A stretch of 64,000 nt of DNA from Anastrepha obliqua (GCF_027943255.1 NC_072893.1:15956001-16020000); one strand, 5' to 3'. Counted from the first letter of the stretch, positions 46,942 to 58,619 are shown. Numbers and translations are program-made. The notes: generated from the sequence alone by a model not told the origin.

Positions 46942-47835
46942 TTTCGGACTAAATCAGACCCTTCATTAGATGCTCTGCTTAGTTTACCACCACTTGATAT
47001 TTTCATCCAGGGAGAGGCCTTGAAGGCCATTTTCTGAAGGCTGCGACACAATGGGAATTGGTACGGTCTCTGTCCGGCATTGGACCACGGACAAGACATG
47101 GACTTCGGTCCAATGATTCTCTACATGTCCCTTGACTGTATGCCATCAGGAGTCGGACTTGAGAAGAGATGCAGTGTGGCGCTGTCAGAGGCTCAATTGT
47201 GGTCAAACTCTGAAAATGAGAGGAGGTGTATGCTATTCAAGAAGCAAAGAACTTTGAAGTGGAAGACAGGTGTCTTTAGCTAGAATGGGCTCTGAGACTA
47301 ACTTTTTTGGGCCGGAGCCCGTTCTACCACTTGCTTCTGCAACCATCAAAACCACGATAAGCAAACGGGTTACTTCAACCCACAAGCAAGCTTGGAAGGT
47401 TGAGAGAGGCTGCAGATTGACAAAACTGATGTTACCTGTCATGTCCGATCGGCTGTTGCAGATCCTCCTCTCATTAAGCAGAAGGGACTGTAGGCAGCTG
47501 GTAGGACTGATGACGGGTCACTTTCTATGGGTGAAGCCATAGAAAAGGTAAGCCTCTTAGAGAGTGCTTTTTCTTCAGCATGTGGAGAGGAGGAGGAAAC
47601 GGCGAACCACATTCTGTGTGTCTGCCCGGCCTTCGCTCGAATCAGGCTTGAGTTCGGTGGCACTGGTGTGTTAAGAAGCGACCATCTTGGCTCCTTGGCA
47701 GCAGAAAATCTACTCAGATGTCTTCGGAGGTCAGATAGATTCAAAGAAAATTAAAAAGGAAACCCGAGTGCAGTACAATGGACTTCCTGTTGTCTGCGAG
47801 CTGTACTTGCAAGTTGTCCCAACAAAACAAAAAAA
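46942..47835 (+). mobile_element. 5'-truncated RNase H-type LINE with poly-A tail and 6-bp target duplication
   Basis: The insertion starts within ORF2 (LPPLDIFIQGEALKAILKAA near 46980). It continues FSLARMGSETNFFGPEPV-type text at 47270, SKRVTSTHKQAWKVERGCRL, SLSRRDCRQLVGLMTGHFL, ILCVCPAFARIRLEFGGTGV near 47620 and the DRFKEN stop near 47755, then a short UTR and an A-rich tail at 47821-47838. AAAGCT occurs at 46936-46941 and again at 47836-47841. The DGS part of RNase H is internally deleted. It is the same family as 31790-32880. Confidence 0.85.
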
Positions 47836-47841
47836 AAAGCT

Positions 47842-48240
47842 CATTATATTCAATAGATGGGTCAAGTCGACGCTGCTATATGAAAGTCACTTGAGTTGTT
47901 TCGATCACGCAGAAACTTCAGTGCTTTACCGACAAATATGTAGAATATTCGGGCCCAACATAACTAGTAATGGAGAACTCTGTAGAAAAACGAAGGAGGT
48001 GCCCATCTTATGCCAGCTTACATGCAGGAAATGGAGCTAGATAGGCCGTGCTCTTAGAAGAGCACCCCACAGCATCACAAGAATGGCCACAAATTGGAGT
48101 CCGCAAGAAAGCAGAAGCCGCGGCCGGCCAAAGAACACTTGGAAAAGATTCATCGTGCATGGCTTATCTTCCATAAACTCAAGCTGGTACAATGCTATGG
48201 CGTTGACATCAAACTGCGTACGGTGAAGAAGCCTTATAGA
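47842..48240 (+). mobile_element. endonuclease/RT LINE fragment, second half of an interrupted element
   Basis: It continues directly from 46941 as IIFNRWVKSTLLYESHLSCF. Next come TSVLYRQICRIFGPNITSNG and ELCRKTKEVPILCQLTCRKW, then IGRALRRAPHSITRMATNWS and RSRGRPKNTWKR, the usual C-terminus of this LINE type (RRGRPRxTWRR). A few frameshifts occur. The tail after 48240 is unrecognised. Confidence 0.78.
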
Positions 48241-48480
48241 GGTGTTATGCTTCTCAAAGATGTAATCACGAGAGAAGAAAAAGAAATCCATTATTTTCTC
48301 GTTAGGTGGCTGTAATGATCGATATCTCATAAAGTATAGATCAAACAATTTACTGTTTATGCTCGTTGTCAAGGTAACATTTCACACTAAAAAATTGTTT
48401 TACTGTTTTTTGTTTGTTTCATTCAGTTGTGAGTTACAGGGTGTTAACCAGGGTCAACAATTTTTCAGTTCGTGATGAAT
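48241..48480. other. intergenic DNA
   Basis: Nothing recognised. Confidence 0.4.
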
Positions 48481-48483
48481 TTC

Positions 48484-48880
48484 CTATTAGGTCACTCACC
48501 TTATTGTGATGCCGTAGCCATAACGCCATAGCCGTGACATTACAGCATTTGTCGAATGGTCATGCCGTAACCTTAAACCGCTGATATTGAAGAATTTTTA
48601 ATGACATCATTTTGTCGCAGTTTGTTACAAAAACAGGGAACAATTTTCCATTAGGTCAATTAATTTTTCGTCGTTCATTTCTAATATTCAAATTTTTATC
48701 GCAAATATCAAAATGAATGTAAAGTATTTCACAGCTGCTTACGATTACGGAGAAACGCCAAAATTCAATAGATATATACGGCTACGGTTATGGTTATGGC
48801 GTTATGGCGTAGCACCTAAGTCGTTTACAGTGATGCCCACAGGTTTGATGAGAACAGCTGATTGCGATGGCTACCGTACG
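48484..48880. repeat. inverted-repeat element (possible MITE)
   Basis: GCCGTAGCCATAACGCCATA (48511-48530) is inverted at 48792-48813 around the perfect core TATGGCGTTATGGC. The left arm also has diverged repeats (GCCGTGACATTACAGC, ATGCCGTAACC) and the right arm has GGTTATGGTTATGGCGTTAT. There is no coding content. The edges are uncertain. Confidence 0.5.
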
Positions 48881-48939
48881 GCACCATTAATTGCAGCTTA
48901 AGCCTTGCTTGTGAGCAGATACAGTTAAGTAAAAATTGA

Positions 48940-49525
48940 TTTTCACTGTATGTGGCATGCGATGTTGCAAAAATAAAGAATTACGAGCTTATTTCAATTG
49001 CTTACCACTGTATGTGACAAGCGTTGTTGTAAAAATAAATAATTTACACCATTTGCTGTCACTTGAGTCCTGGTCTAGTAGTACCCCAAAATGTACCAGT
49101 CCAACTTAGGCTTACGAGACTACCTCAATTGCTTACCATTGTATGTGGCATGCGTTGTTGTAAAAATAAAGAATTCATAGCATTTGTTGTTAATTGAATC
49201 CCGGTCTAGTACTACTCCCAAATGTCCTAGACCAACTTATGATTACGAGACTGCCTCAATTGCTTACCACTGTATGTGGCATGCTTTGTGTAAAAATAAA
49301 TAATTCCAAGCATTTGTTGCCATTTGAGTCCCGGTCTAGTACTACCTCCAAATGTACTAGTCCAACTTATGCTTACCAGACTGTTTCAATTGCTTACCAC
49401 TGTATGTGGCATGCTTTGTGTAAAAATAAACAATTCACACCATTTGCTGTCATTTGAGTCCCGGTCTAGTGCTAGCCCCAAATGTACTAGTCCAACTTAG
49501 GCTTACGAGACTGTCTCAATTACTG
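48940..49525. repeat. 130-131 bp tandem repeat, about 4.3 units
   Basis: CAATTGCTTACCA[C/T]TGTATG recurs at 48995, 49126, 49257 and 49387, giving periods of 131, 131 and 130 bp; a partial unit closes at 49517. Each unit carries GTTGTAAAAATAAA-like, GAGTCCCGGTCTAGTACTA and AATGTACTAGTCCAACTTA blocks. A shorter, diverged first unit begins near 48940. Unit divergence is low relative to the surrounding decayed elements. Confidence 0.92.
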
Positions 49526-50325
49526 CGAGGATGCCAAATATTACATACATATTGTTTTATGCACTGCATGAATGGGTTTTTATGTCAAATTTTAATTTTT
49601 TTAATGTGTTTTTTTTCTTGTCATGAAAACGAAATGCATTTCACTTTCGATGGTTTTCAGTCGACAACGAAATTTCCATGAATATTTTATGCAAATACTT
49701 TGTTTTCGTCGCAGCACTTGAATGTTATATTTTCCATATTTTTGAGCTCTAAATTTTTGTGTGCTTTCGCTTTTTATTTCTTTGTATATCCTTAGCATAG
49801 ACACTGACTAATGTTGCTTTAATAGATTAGGTTTTTGTTTTTGTTTCTGTTTCGTTACATATCTTAATTATGCTCTTTTGCTGCCGCGCACAATAAACAT
49901 GCCGCTTCTAATATTACACATTAATAGTTTATTCATTTATTATCAGTATTTGATATATTTTAATTTCATGATAATTAATTTGTCTAACAAACATTTTAAT
50001 TAAATACATTTTCTGCATTATTTCACACAAATTGTTTATGTTTGATTTCGATTCACTATGTCATTAGCGCGATGCTGTATATGTTCATGTGGCTGTGTGT
50101 GTGTATGTGATATGTGTTGTTATTAAATTACAATTGAAATTTCACAATTATGTTAAATTTGCGCTTGTTTCAAAACGTTGCATTCTGATTTGGAATGAAA
50201 TAAAAAAAATGTATTTAATAATAACCGTTTTTTCAATGGCTTGGTTTTGCGTTTCTAAATATATTTTTAGTGCGTTTTTGTGTATTACTAGAAAGTAAAT
50301 AAGCGTGACAGAGGATTCAATGAGA
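49526..50325. other. AT-rich intergenic DNA
   Basis: No recognised element. A short TG microsatellite lies near 50094. Confidence 0.5.
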
Positions 50326-50329
50326 ATGT

Positions 50330-51240
50330 TAAATTGAATTATTTTTGCAATAAAATAAACTAAGTGTCATAATGATAGTATCATCACATAGCAAAGAAAT
50401 TTTTTCCAAACTAAAATGAATTAATTTTTTAGAAAAATATATATCATTTCATAATAAAAACTACATAAATCCAAGTTTCAAGCTTTGTGAAAAACTTTGC
50501 ACAATCTTTGACAAAAATTTTGCCAAAACAATTTATAAAAATTAGAACAAGTTTTTTCAATAGTTTAAACTTTTATAAGAAATTTTTAGAAAATTTCTGG
50601 ATATGCAATTTTATAGTCCATTTCATTCTAGTTTAATAAAGTGCAAGTTTGAAGTAGCTCAGAGTTCTCATTGATTTGTGATATTTTTTTTTGTTTGATG
50701 TGTTGCGAATTTTCTTCCATATAACAGAAAACGCCATCCATTAATTTTATGTGAGAATGTGCAACACTTCAGTGAAAAAAAATTTATCAAGGAATTTTTA
50801 GAAAAAAATTGGGTATGCAGTTTTATAGCCTGCTTAACTCTAGTATAATCAAGTTCATGTCTGAAATACCTCAGAATTTTCTTTGATTTCTGATAATTTT
50901 GTCTCCTGAAGGTATTGCGCATTTTCTCTATCAAACGAAGGCATGACAATTTTTGTTATATGCAAGAGAACGCCCAACACGTCAGCGAAAAAATAATATC
51001 AAAAATTAAAGAGAATTTCAGGCCACTTGAAACTTGCATTTTGTTACACTAAAACTCAATGAGCTATAAAACTGCTTACTTAAATTTTTTGTAAAAATTC
51101 CAAATAATAGTTTAAAATTTAGATGAATATTTTTCGAATTTTTATAAACTTTGTGCTAACTTCGAAAACAATATTACTATGGGTTTTGTTATAGAATGAA
51201 TTATATTATATTTGCATAAAAAATAACTGAAATTAAAAGT
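50330..51240. repeat. foldback-like repeat (copy C)
   Basis: GGATATGCAATTTTATAGTC (50599) and GGGTATGCAGTTTTATAGCC (50811) are direct copies; AGTAAGCAGTTTTATAGCTC occurs inverted (minus, from 51080). Each is followed by AAGTGCAAGTTTGAAGT-like and TCTTTGATTT-like blocks on its own strand. The outer ends, near 50440 and 51190, also pair. There is no coding content. Confidence 0.65.
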
Positions 51241-51770
51241 TTTGTCACTCAGCTTGCACAAATTCAGCAGTGAGCGCTACAACTGCAGAAGCCAGCTTTT
51301 CATAAGGCGTATTGCTCAGCAACACTCGAATTTCTGCGTGTAGAGTTCAGTTGTTTTCTTCAGTTGGAAATTATTTCGTGCAGAGCTTGAAGCAAAAATG
51401 TGAAAATTTTCAGCTCCAAGAGACACAATTTCATAAAACACAGATAGCCTAGTTTAATGATGAATAGTGTTTATCTTATTTTCCTTATGCGAACTATACA
51501 AGGCAGAGAGATGAGTTGAAGAGTTTGAGTTCAACATCGTGTCCAGTAGAGAGAACTTTTCTTTAGTGGGTATATGAGCGCCTCTCAATATCATTAGCAC
51601 TAATAGAGAAAGCAATATTACCCAGAACAGGAGAAGAGGCGACGAATAGAATTACATCGAATGGTCGAGCGCGAACCAAAGTAGAAGGGCTTATTAGATT
51701 TAAGCAAGAACTCAGCATCAGTTGGTAATATGTTTACACATTGAAGGTGTACAAAAAAAAAAACAAATAA
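51241..51770. other. intergenic DNA
   Basis: Nothing recognised. Confidence 0.4.
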
Positions 51771-51774
51771 AGGA

Positions 51775-53290
51775 GGGTTCCGCTATTTCGAAAATTGAAT
51801 TCGAAAAATTTTCCATCGCAGAAAAGAAGATAAGAAAAAAGCAGAAAATAAGCGAAAAGTAAGTTCGAGAAATTTTCTATCGAATATATGAATTTTTTAC
51901 AAAAAATTAAAAAAAAACAAAAAAAAAACATCCATCATTTGGAGAATTGAGTTCGAAAATATGAGTTTTTCACACAAGACAAAGCAACGAACGAAAAGTG
52001 TTCCGTCTTTTCGAAAACTGAGTTCGAAAATTTTTTTATCGAACAACAAAGAAAAACAGCAACAAATAAAGATTTAGAAAAAAAACGACCGAACTTTATT
52101 CCGCTATTTCGAAAATTAATCGCGAAAAATTTTCTATCGAACAACAAAAAAAACAGCAATAAACGAAAAATTACAAAAAAACGAACTAAATTTGTTCCGC
52201 CATTTCGAAAATAGGGTTCAAAAAATTTTCTATCGAAGATATGAATTTTTCCCAAAAAAGAAAAACAAAACAACAAAAAAAACAAGCAACAAAAAATAAA
52301 GAAGAAGTTTTTCGCAATTTCGAAAATTGAGCTCGAAAAATTTTCTATCGAAAATAAGAGCTTTGCACTCAAAACAAAGCAACAAACAAAAAGTGTACCG
52401 TTATTTCCAAAATTGAGTTCGAAAAATTTTCTATCGAAGAAAAGAAGATAAGAAAACAGCAGAAAGTGTTCACCCATTTGGAAAAATTTTCTATCGAAGA
52501 TATGAGTTTTTCACACAAAAAAGGCAAAGCAACAAACAAAATGTGTTTTATCATTTCGAAAATTGAGTTCGAGTTGAGTTTTCTATCGAAGATATACATT
52601 TTTCACACAAAACAACTACGAACAGAACCAAAAAAACAAGCAAAAAATAAAAAAAACGGGGTCCACCATTTCGAAATTTAAGTTCGAAAAATTTTCTATC
52701 GAAGATATGAATTTTTCACAAAAACCGAAGGCAAAAAAAAACGCTTAAAAAGAACGGCAAGAAAAACAAAACAGTGTTCCGACATTTCCAAATTTGAGTT
52801 CGAAAAATTGTCTATCGAAGATATGAATTTTTCACAGAAAAACAAAAAAAAAACAAAAAGCAAAAAATAAAATATAAACGGGTTCCACTATTTCGAAAAT
52901 TTAGTTCGAGAAATTTTCTATCGAAGATATGAATTTATCATAAAAGACCGAAGACAAAACAAACCACTTAAAAACAACAACAACAAAAAAACAAAAAAGT
53001 TTTCCGACATTTCGAAATTTGAGTTCGAAAAATTGTCTATCGAAGATACGAATTTTTCACAGAAAGAAAAAAAAACAAAAAGCAGAAAACAAAAAACAAG
53101 AACCAAAAAATAAAAAACAAAACAAAATTGAGTTCAAGAAACTTTGTATCGAAAATATGAATTTTTCACCGAAAACCGAAGGCAAAAAAAAAAAATACTC
53201 AAAAACCTGCAACAAAAAAGAAAAAAAAGCGTTCGCCCATTTCGAAAACTGAGTTCGAAAAATTTTCTATCCAAGATATGTTCCGCCATA
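51775..53290. repeat. degenerate minisatellite/satellite, about 16 units
   Basis: A core GAGTTCGAAAAATTTTCTAT followed by CGAAGATATGAATTTTTCAC recurs about 16 times at irregular spacings of roughly 65-120 bp, separated by A-rich spacers with ACAAAACAAAGCAACAAAC-like text. Examples lie at 52207, 52411, 52561, 52681, 52796, 52905 and 53023. Phe/Ile-rich minus-strand frames (SIENFSNSIFE repeated) are its translation, not a gene. Confidence 0.9.
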
Positions 53291-55310
53291 GACTAGAGGG
53301 GTCGTTTGCAGGCTTGGGTTTTGCTTCTTTGGTGTATTGTGAAAATGTGCAATTTCGAAAGTTAATAATTAAAAAACTGAACTCTATTTTTAATTTTTGA
53401 ATCTTGAGTGCAGTTTGGAAACCAACCACTTAGAAAAATACAAGACTAATTTCATAAATTCAAGCATCCCAATTGATGTAGTTTTCATTAAAAAAAAAAC
53501 AGAAAACAAAAAAAACTTGTTTCTTTGTCATTTTGTATTCGCCATCTGGGTTCTTTAGTTCTTGGCAATTTTTTGAAATCAGCAACATCGAAAATATTAA
53601 TATATTAAAATAATTTTCCGCCCAAGCGATGCATTTTTAGAAAAAATTAAAAAAAAAATTGCGAAAAAATTTTAGTTTGAATTAGAAAAAATTTTAATTT
53701 TATTTTTAGAAAAAATTTGCGAAAAATACTTTGCACCTTCTATTTTGAATTAAAAAAAATTTAATTTTATTAAAAAAAAAATTAAAAAAATTGTGAAATA
53801 ATGTGTAACCTTTATTTTGAATTTTTGCTTCGTGAGTGCCCTTTTTCAAATCAGCAACCTCGAAAATGTATCTATTTAAAACAATTTTCAGCCGAAGCAA
53901 TGCACTTTTCAGAAAATTCCTCCGCCATTTTTAAACTTACGTATGATTTTGAAAAAAGTTTAATTTTGCAATCAGCGACTTCAAAATCACAAAATTTTTA
54001 AATTTTGCAAGAATCTTCTAAATTCACGACTTTTGGCCAGCTTTTGCGGAAAACCGTTCATTATTCATTATTTTATAAAATATTTCAACAAAAAAATAAT
54101 TGTAATTATTCATTAACATCTGTGTTATGTTTTTCATTTTCAAATTAATTTGTTTTCAGGTTTTATGGAAGCTGTGCTATTTACTGAAATAAATTTTCGC
54201 TCACGTAACACCAAAAATATTTTTGTACATACGTAAATCAGCCACGGTCATACACAATTCGTCGGCGAACTAGAATTCTCAATTGAATTTATTTATTATT
54301 TGGCACATTTTGTAGCATTTTGTTGATTTGTTCATATACTCGTTTGCATGTAAGAGTATTGGTGAAGGTGTATTTTTACAATATATATTTCTAGATTATA
54401 ATATTTGTATGCATGCCTTAGCGATAATTTGTTGCTGCTGGCTTTTGATTAAATATCGAATTTATTTTGCAACACATAAATTTTCTACATTAACTCAAAA
54501 ATTTGTTGTAGTTGTGTACAGAATTTAATTTCAACTCATTTATATGTGTGTCTATGCAGCATTTAACAATGTGTGCTTGGTATGCAGTTGGAGTTCTGGG
54601 AAAAAATTTCATTCTGTGCTTTTGATGAAATATTTGCTCTAGAGTTAACCGGTTTAATCGAGATTCTCTACAAGATTCTGAGGCTATAAATAATTAAAAT
54701 CAAAATCAAAATAAATACAATCAATGCACCTGAAAATTTGCAATACATAAATAGGTATTAATTAGGTTTCCTTCATTCTTTATGCTCTCTAAGAGCTTAA
54801 AATGAGCCTCGCGTATTTTCAGCCTGAGTGGTCTTGAGAAGAAATATCGAAGAAGAAATAAAATAATTTAAGCCTAGATATTGAAATCCTGCCTCCTCTT
54901 AGAGATGAAAAAATGCATAGCCACTGAGAAAGAATCGGTAGAATTTCCACTAACTTCACAGCAAAATATTTGGCTTACCAATGTTTATGAATATGAAGGA
55001 TTCTTAAGTTAATGGATCTATCATATATAGCTTATGGGAGTAATGCTAACGCTTGGGATCTTGCAAATTGAATAATTTTCTCTGGAAGCCGAATCTCTTG
55101 ATGGTCGCTCAAAAATCATCGACTAATATCATAAGCATAGCTCTGGTGAAGGCAAAAAAGTAGACTGGACTGACCCAGTAAATTAATGCTGAGGAATCGA
55201 TCTGAATTGTCAATGCTTAGTGACCATCTTGGGTACATAAACAAATTCCGAAAGATGGGGTTTTTCGTATTCTAACTGCTACGCATAAGGAGAAAGGTGT
55301 TTGTTTTTGC
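53291..55310. other. AT-rich intergenic DNA
   Basis: Two weak related segments (about 53570-53640 and 53830-53910, sharing ATCAGCAAC[A/C]TCGAAAAT and CAATGCA.TTTT) flank A-rich DNA. No coding remnant is seen through 55310. Confidence 0.45.
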
Positions 55311-55316
55311 CTTATA

Positions 55317-55690
55317 AAGGGTGGTTAAGTTTCAAGGGCCGGTGTTGATTTTGAAAAAAATATAAGTTTTTTAGGAAATTATTGCCATTTCTCTTTATTA
55401 TGATAATAATAGTATGGCTTAATTACGCACGCAACAAAATATCGGCTCAATGGTCGCCGCGGCCTCGGCGGCACAGCTCCATCCGATGGTCCAAATTTTC
55501 GATGATGCTCAGGCATAATTGAGGTTCTATGCCGTTAATGTGCCGAATTATCTCATCCTTTAGCTCTTGAATTGTTGCTGGCTTATCGACGTACACCTTT
55601 TCTTTCAAATAACCCCAAAGAAAGAAGTCCAACGGTGTCGTTGACGTTTAGGCGTGGTTCACATTCAACATCGGCCCTTAAAATTTAATA
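55317..55690 (-). mobile_element. short internally deleted Tc/IS630-type element
   Basis: The ends are inverted repeats (GGGTGGTTAAGTTTCAAGGG on the left; TTAAATTTTAAGGGCCGATG inward from the right). The minus strand keeps only the transposase C-terminus: DFFLWGYLKEKVYVDKPATI, QELKDEIIRHINGIEPQLC and LDHRMELCRRGRGDH. It lies close to an HLTF-like 5' terminal remnant, with everything between deleted. It is the same family as 27957-28627 and an example of MITE formation from an autonomous element. Confidence 0.82.
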
Positions 55691-56050
55691 AGGGTGTTAT
55701 TTCATTTCACTTTCATTTTATTTTTAATCTTTGAAGCTTACTCCATCAAGTATGACCCAGTAGCTAAGCAAAAGCCGATAATATCGAATCCAGAAAGTGT
55801 TGGTCCACCTACTACAGTGAGGCAACAAAAGTCAGCGTTAAATTAATTATGCCCATCTCAGAGTTGCCACTTATAGTTGTTATTCCTCTAAAAGCCAATT
55901 AGAAGGTAACTGCTTAATGGTATACTGTAATTTGCGTGCCACAAGTTTTCGCAAGCTTCATGAGAAACCAGAAAACTATGTATTGCATGAAAAGTCCTAA
56001 TAAAGTGTGACAATGCACTCAACAAAGTGGCCACTCATAGCCACTCAGTC
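55691..56050. other. intergenic DNA or decayed 5' part of the next LINE
   Basis: A faint RNase H-like reading begins only near 56050; earlier sequence is not recognisable. Confidence 0.35.
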
Positions 56051-56640
56051 TAACTAATTTGGGTACCACGACATGAGGGACACGAAAGAAACGAGAAGGC
56101 AGACTTTTGTGCCAAAAAAGAGGCAGAAGGGCTATTTATTGGGCCAACCCCATTTTCCAGCTTTAACAAAAATAATAAAAAACAAGAAACCAAAAAAATG
56201 GATCCAAAATAAAATCACGGAACACTGGAATGGCACAAGCGGCCTTATTCACTCCAAAAAGTTTTTGAACTTCAATGCCAACAGAAAAAAATCGGCTCTA
56301 ACTCTAGATAAAAAGGGACTCAAATTACTCTGCGGAGCACTTACAGGTCACTTTGCCTGTGATAAACACTTTAACACAATAGAATTATCTAGTACAAGAT
56401 TATGCAGGTTCTGCTGTGATGAAGAAAAGTCTATGGAAAACTTAATCACCAACTGCGACGCATTAGGCTACAGAAGACACAGAATCCTGGGCTCATACCT
56501 ACTAGAGGAGGAAGACCTATAATTGCTCCCTCCTAAGGAGCTGGTTCGATTCCTCGGTATACTAAATAGTTATAATTAAGTAATTAGAGGTACACAATAG
56601 ATCAATCTGGTCGCGGTGCATAAAGACCTTAGCCTAACCC
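56050..56640 (+). mobile_element. RNase H-type LINE C-terminal fragment
   Basis: The frame at 56073 follows a degraded WVPRHEGHEKNEKADF-like RNase H end. It reads IQNKITEHWNGTSGLIHSKK, FLNFNANRKKSALTLDKKGL, KLLCGALTGHFACDKHFNTI and LCRFCCDEEKSMENLITNCD (the CxxCxxEExxExLxxxC knuckle), then RRHRILGSYLLEEEDL and a stop at 56520. The downstream LPPKELVRFLGIL-like text is out of frame. It is the most open LINE C-terminus here, with about 149 codons uninterrupted. Confidence 0.82.
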
Positions 56641-57195
56641 GTACAACCATTACCATTGCCATTGCATGCCTATTTTATTGCATTATGATAAAGTGCAAGG
56701 ACAAATTGCTCAAAATATAAACCACGTTTTTGTGTTCTTAGCGATTGAAGAAATAGCCAGTGTCATATTTCTCAGATCTAGCGCAAAGAAAAAAAATTGA
56801 GGAAAAGGTATCCGGAAATAATAATGTAAATAATGCCAATCTTATGTATCTATACAAAGGAATCCTGAGGTTTTAATATACATTCTGTCAGAAAATATTG
56901 GGAATTGCTCATTTAAATAGCGCGCATTACACATACGAGAATGTTTAATTTTTTTTTGGTATAATGTTGGTACAACTGTCCTTGTTTGAGCGTGAATGTG
57001 GCTGAATGGCGCTATCCACATGAGCCAAAATCCAAAAAACCACTTGAAAATGATGATTTGAGAGAAATGCTTTCAAGGTTTTCTTAGGCCGTGCGAGACA
57101 CCTGGAAGAGATACGTGAAAGTCATATATATAGGTATAGAAGCATATTTTCTGCTCTGGTCTGATTTTCGTAAAGCGTTTTTTGAAATATTATAT
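56641..57195. other. intergenic DNA
   Basis: No recognised gene or element. Confidence 0.45.
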
Positions 57196-57199
57196 TTTC

Positions 57200-58615
57200 A
57201 GAAAATGCGAAAAAATTAAAAAGAAAAAACTTTTTCTTTGGTGAAAAAAACGTAGAAAAGAAATTTTTTTTTTTTTTTAATTTCAATTTAAATTTTATTT
57301 TTTTTAACTTTTTTTTATTTTTTATTTTAAAAACATTAAAAACAAATATTTTTGTTTGAAAAAAACAAAATTTAGAAAAAAAATTAAGAAAAAAATTTCA
57401 AAAGAGTTAAAAAAAAAATCTTTTCACAATTAAGAAAAAAAAAAATGTTTCCACAAAAAAATTAAGAAAAACAAATTGTTTTTCTTTATTAATTTAAATA
57501 AATTCAAAAAAAATTTTTTTCTTTGAAAAAAAAAAAATCACAAAAAAAAAAATTGAATAAAAAAATTAAAAATTTGAGAAAAATTTAGAAACAAAAAGTT
57601 TTTCACAATTAAGAAAAAATTGTTTTTTCACAAAAAAAAATTAAGAAAAACAGTTTTTTCCTCTTTTTTTTTAAATAAGAAAAAATCGAAAAAACATTTT
57701 TTTTCTTCGAAAACAAATTGAGAAAAAAAAATTTTAATAAAAAAATTAGAAAAAACAGTTTAAAAAAAAAAATTTTCACCAAAAAATTAAGAAAAAAAAT
57801 TTTTTGCTGTTCTCCTTTTAATTTTTTGTTTTTTAATTTAAAAAATAAATTAAAGAAAATTTTTTTCCAAAAAAAAAAAAAAAAAATTTAGAAGGAAAAT
57901 TTGAATAAAAAAATTAAGAAAAAAATTAAGAAAAAAATTGAGAAAAAATTTAAAAAAAAATTTTTTTCACAATGAAGAAAAATATTTTTTTCACAAAAAA
58001 ATTGAGAAACATTTTTTTTTTAAATTAAAAGAAAATTCAAGCAAAATTTTTTTTCTTCGCAAAAAAAACTGTGAAAAACAATTTGAATAAAAAAATGAAG
58101 AGAAAAAGTTTGATAAAAAATTAAGAAAATAAAATTTTTTTAACAATTAAGAAAAATTTTTTCACAAAAAAATTAAGAAAAAATTTTTTTTGTTGTGTTT
58201 TTTTTTTGTAATTTAAAAAGAATTCAAACAAAAACTTTTATTCTTCGAAAAAAAATTGAAAAAAAAATTTTGAATAAAAAAATTAAAAAAAAAAATTTGA
58301 GAAAAATTAAGAAAACAAACTTTTTTCACAATTAAGAAAAAAAATTAGGAAAAAAAATTTTTGTGTTGTTTTTTTTTTAATTAAAGAAAAACTAAAAAAA
58401 AAATTTTTTTTCGAAAAAAATTAGTAAAAAAAATTGAATAAAAAAATTAAGAAAAAAAATTTGAAAAAAAAAAATAAAAAAAAAAAAATTTTAACAAGTA
58501 AGAAAAAATTTTATATATAAAAAAAATTAAAAAATGTTTTTCTTCGAGAAAAAAAGTGAGAAAAAAATTAAGAAAAAAATTTTTTTTCACAATTAAGAAA
58601 AACAAATTTTGTTTC
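57200..58615. repeat. A/T low-complexity block built from AATTAAGAAAAAAATTTTTT-like units
   Basis: About 1.4 kb of short A and T runs. Phrases such as CACAATTAAGAAAAA and TTTTTCTTCGAAAAAAA recur roughly every 100-250 bases, so it behaves as a highly degraded tandem repeat rather than random A/T. Confidence 0.85.
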
Positions 58616-58619
58616 ACAA

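Noticed and set aside
48940..49525. Regular repeats considered as a CRISPR array
   Set aside because: The whole 130-bp unit is repeated with no unique spacers, no cas genes are present, and the genome is eukaryotic.
51734..53430. Long Phe/Ile-rich open frames on the minus strand, up to 180 residues
   Set aside because: They are translations of the degenerate satellite; the repeated peptide follows the DNA unit, and frames break wherever spacer length changes.
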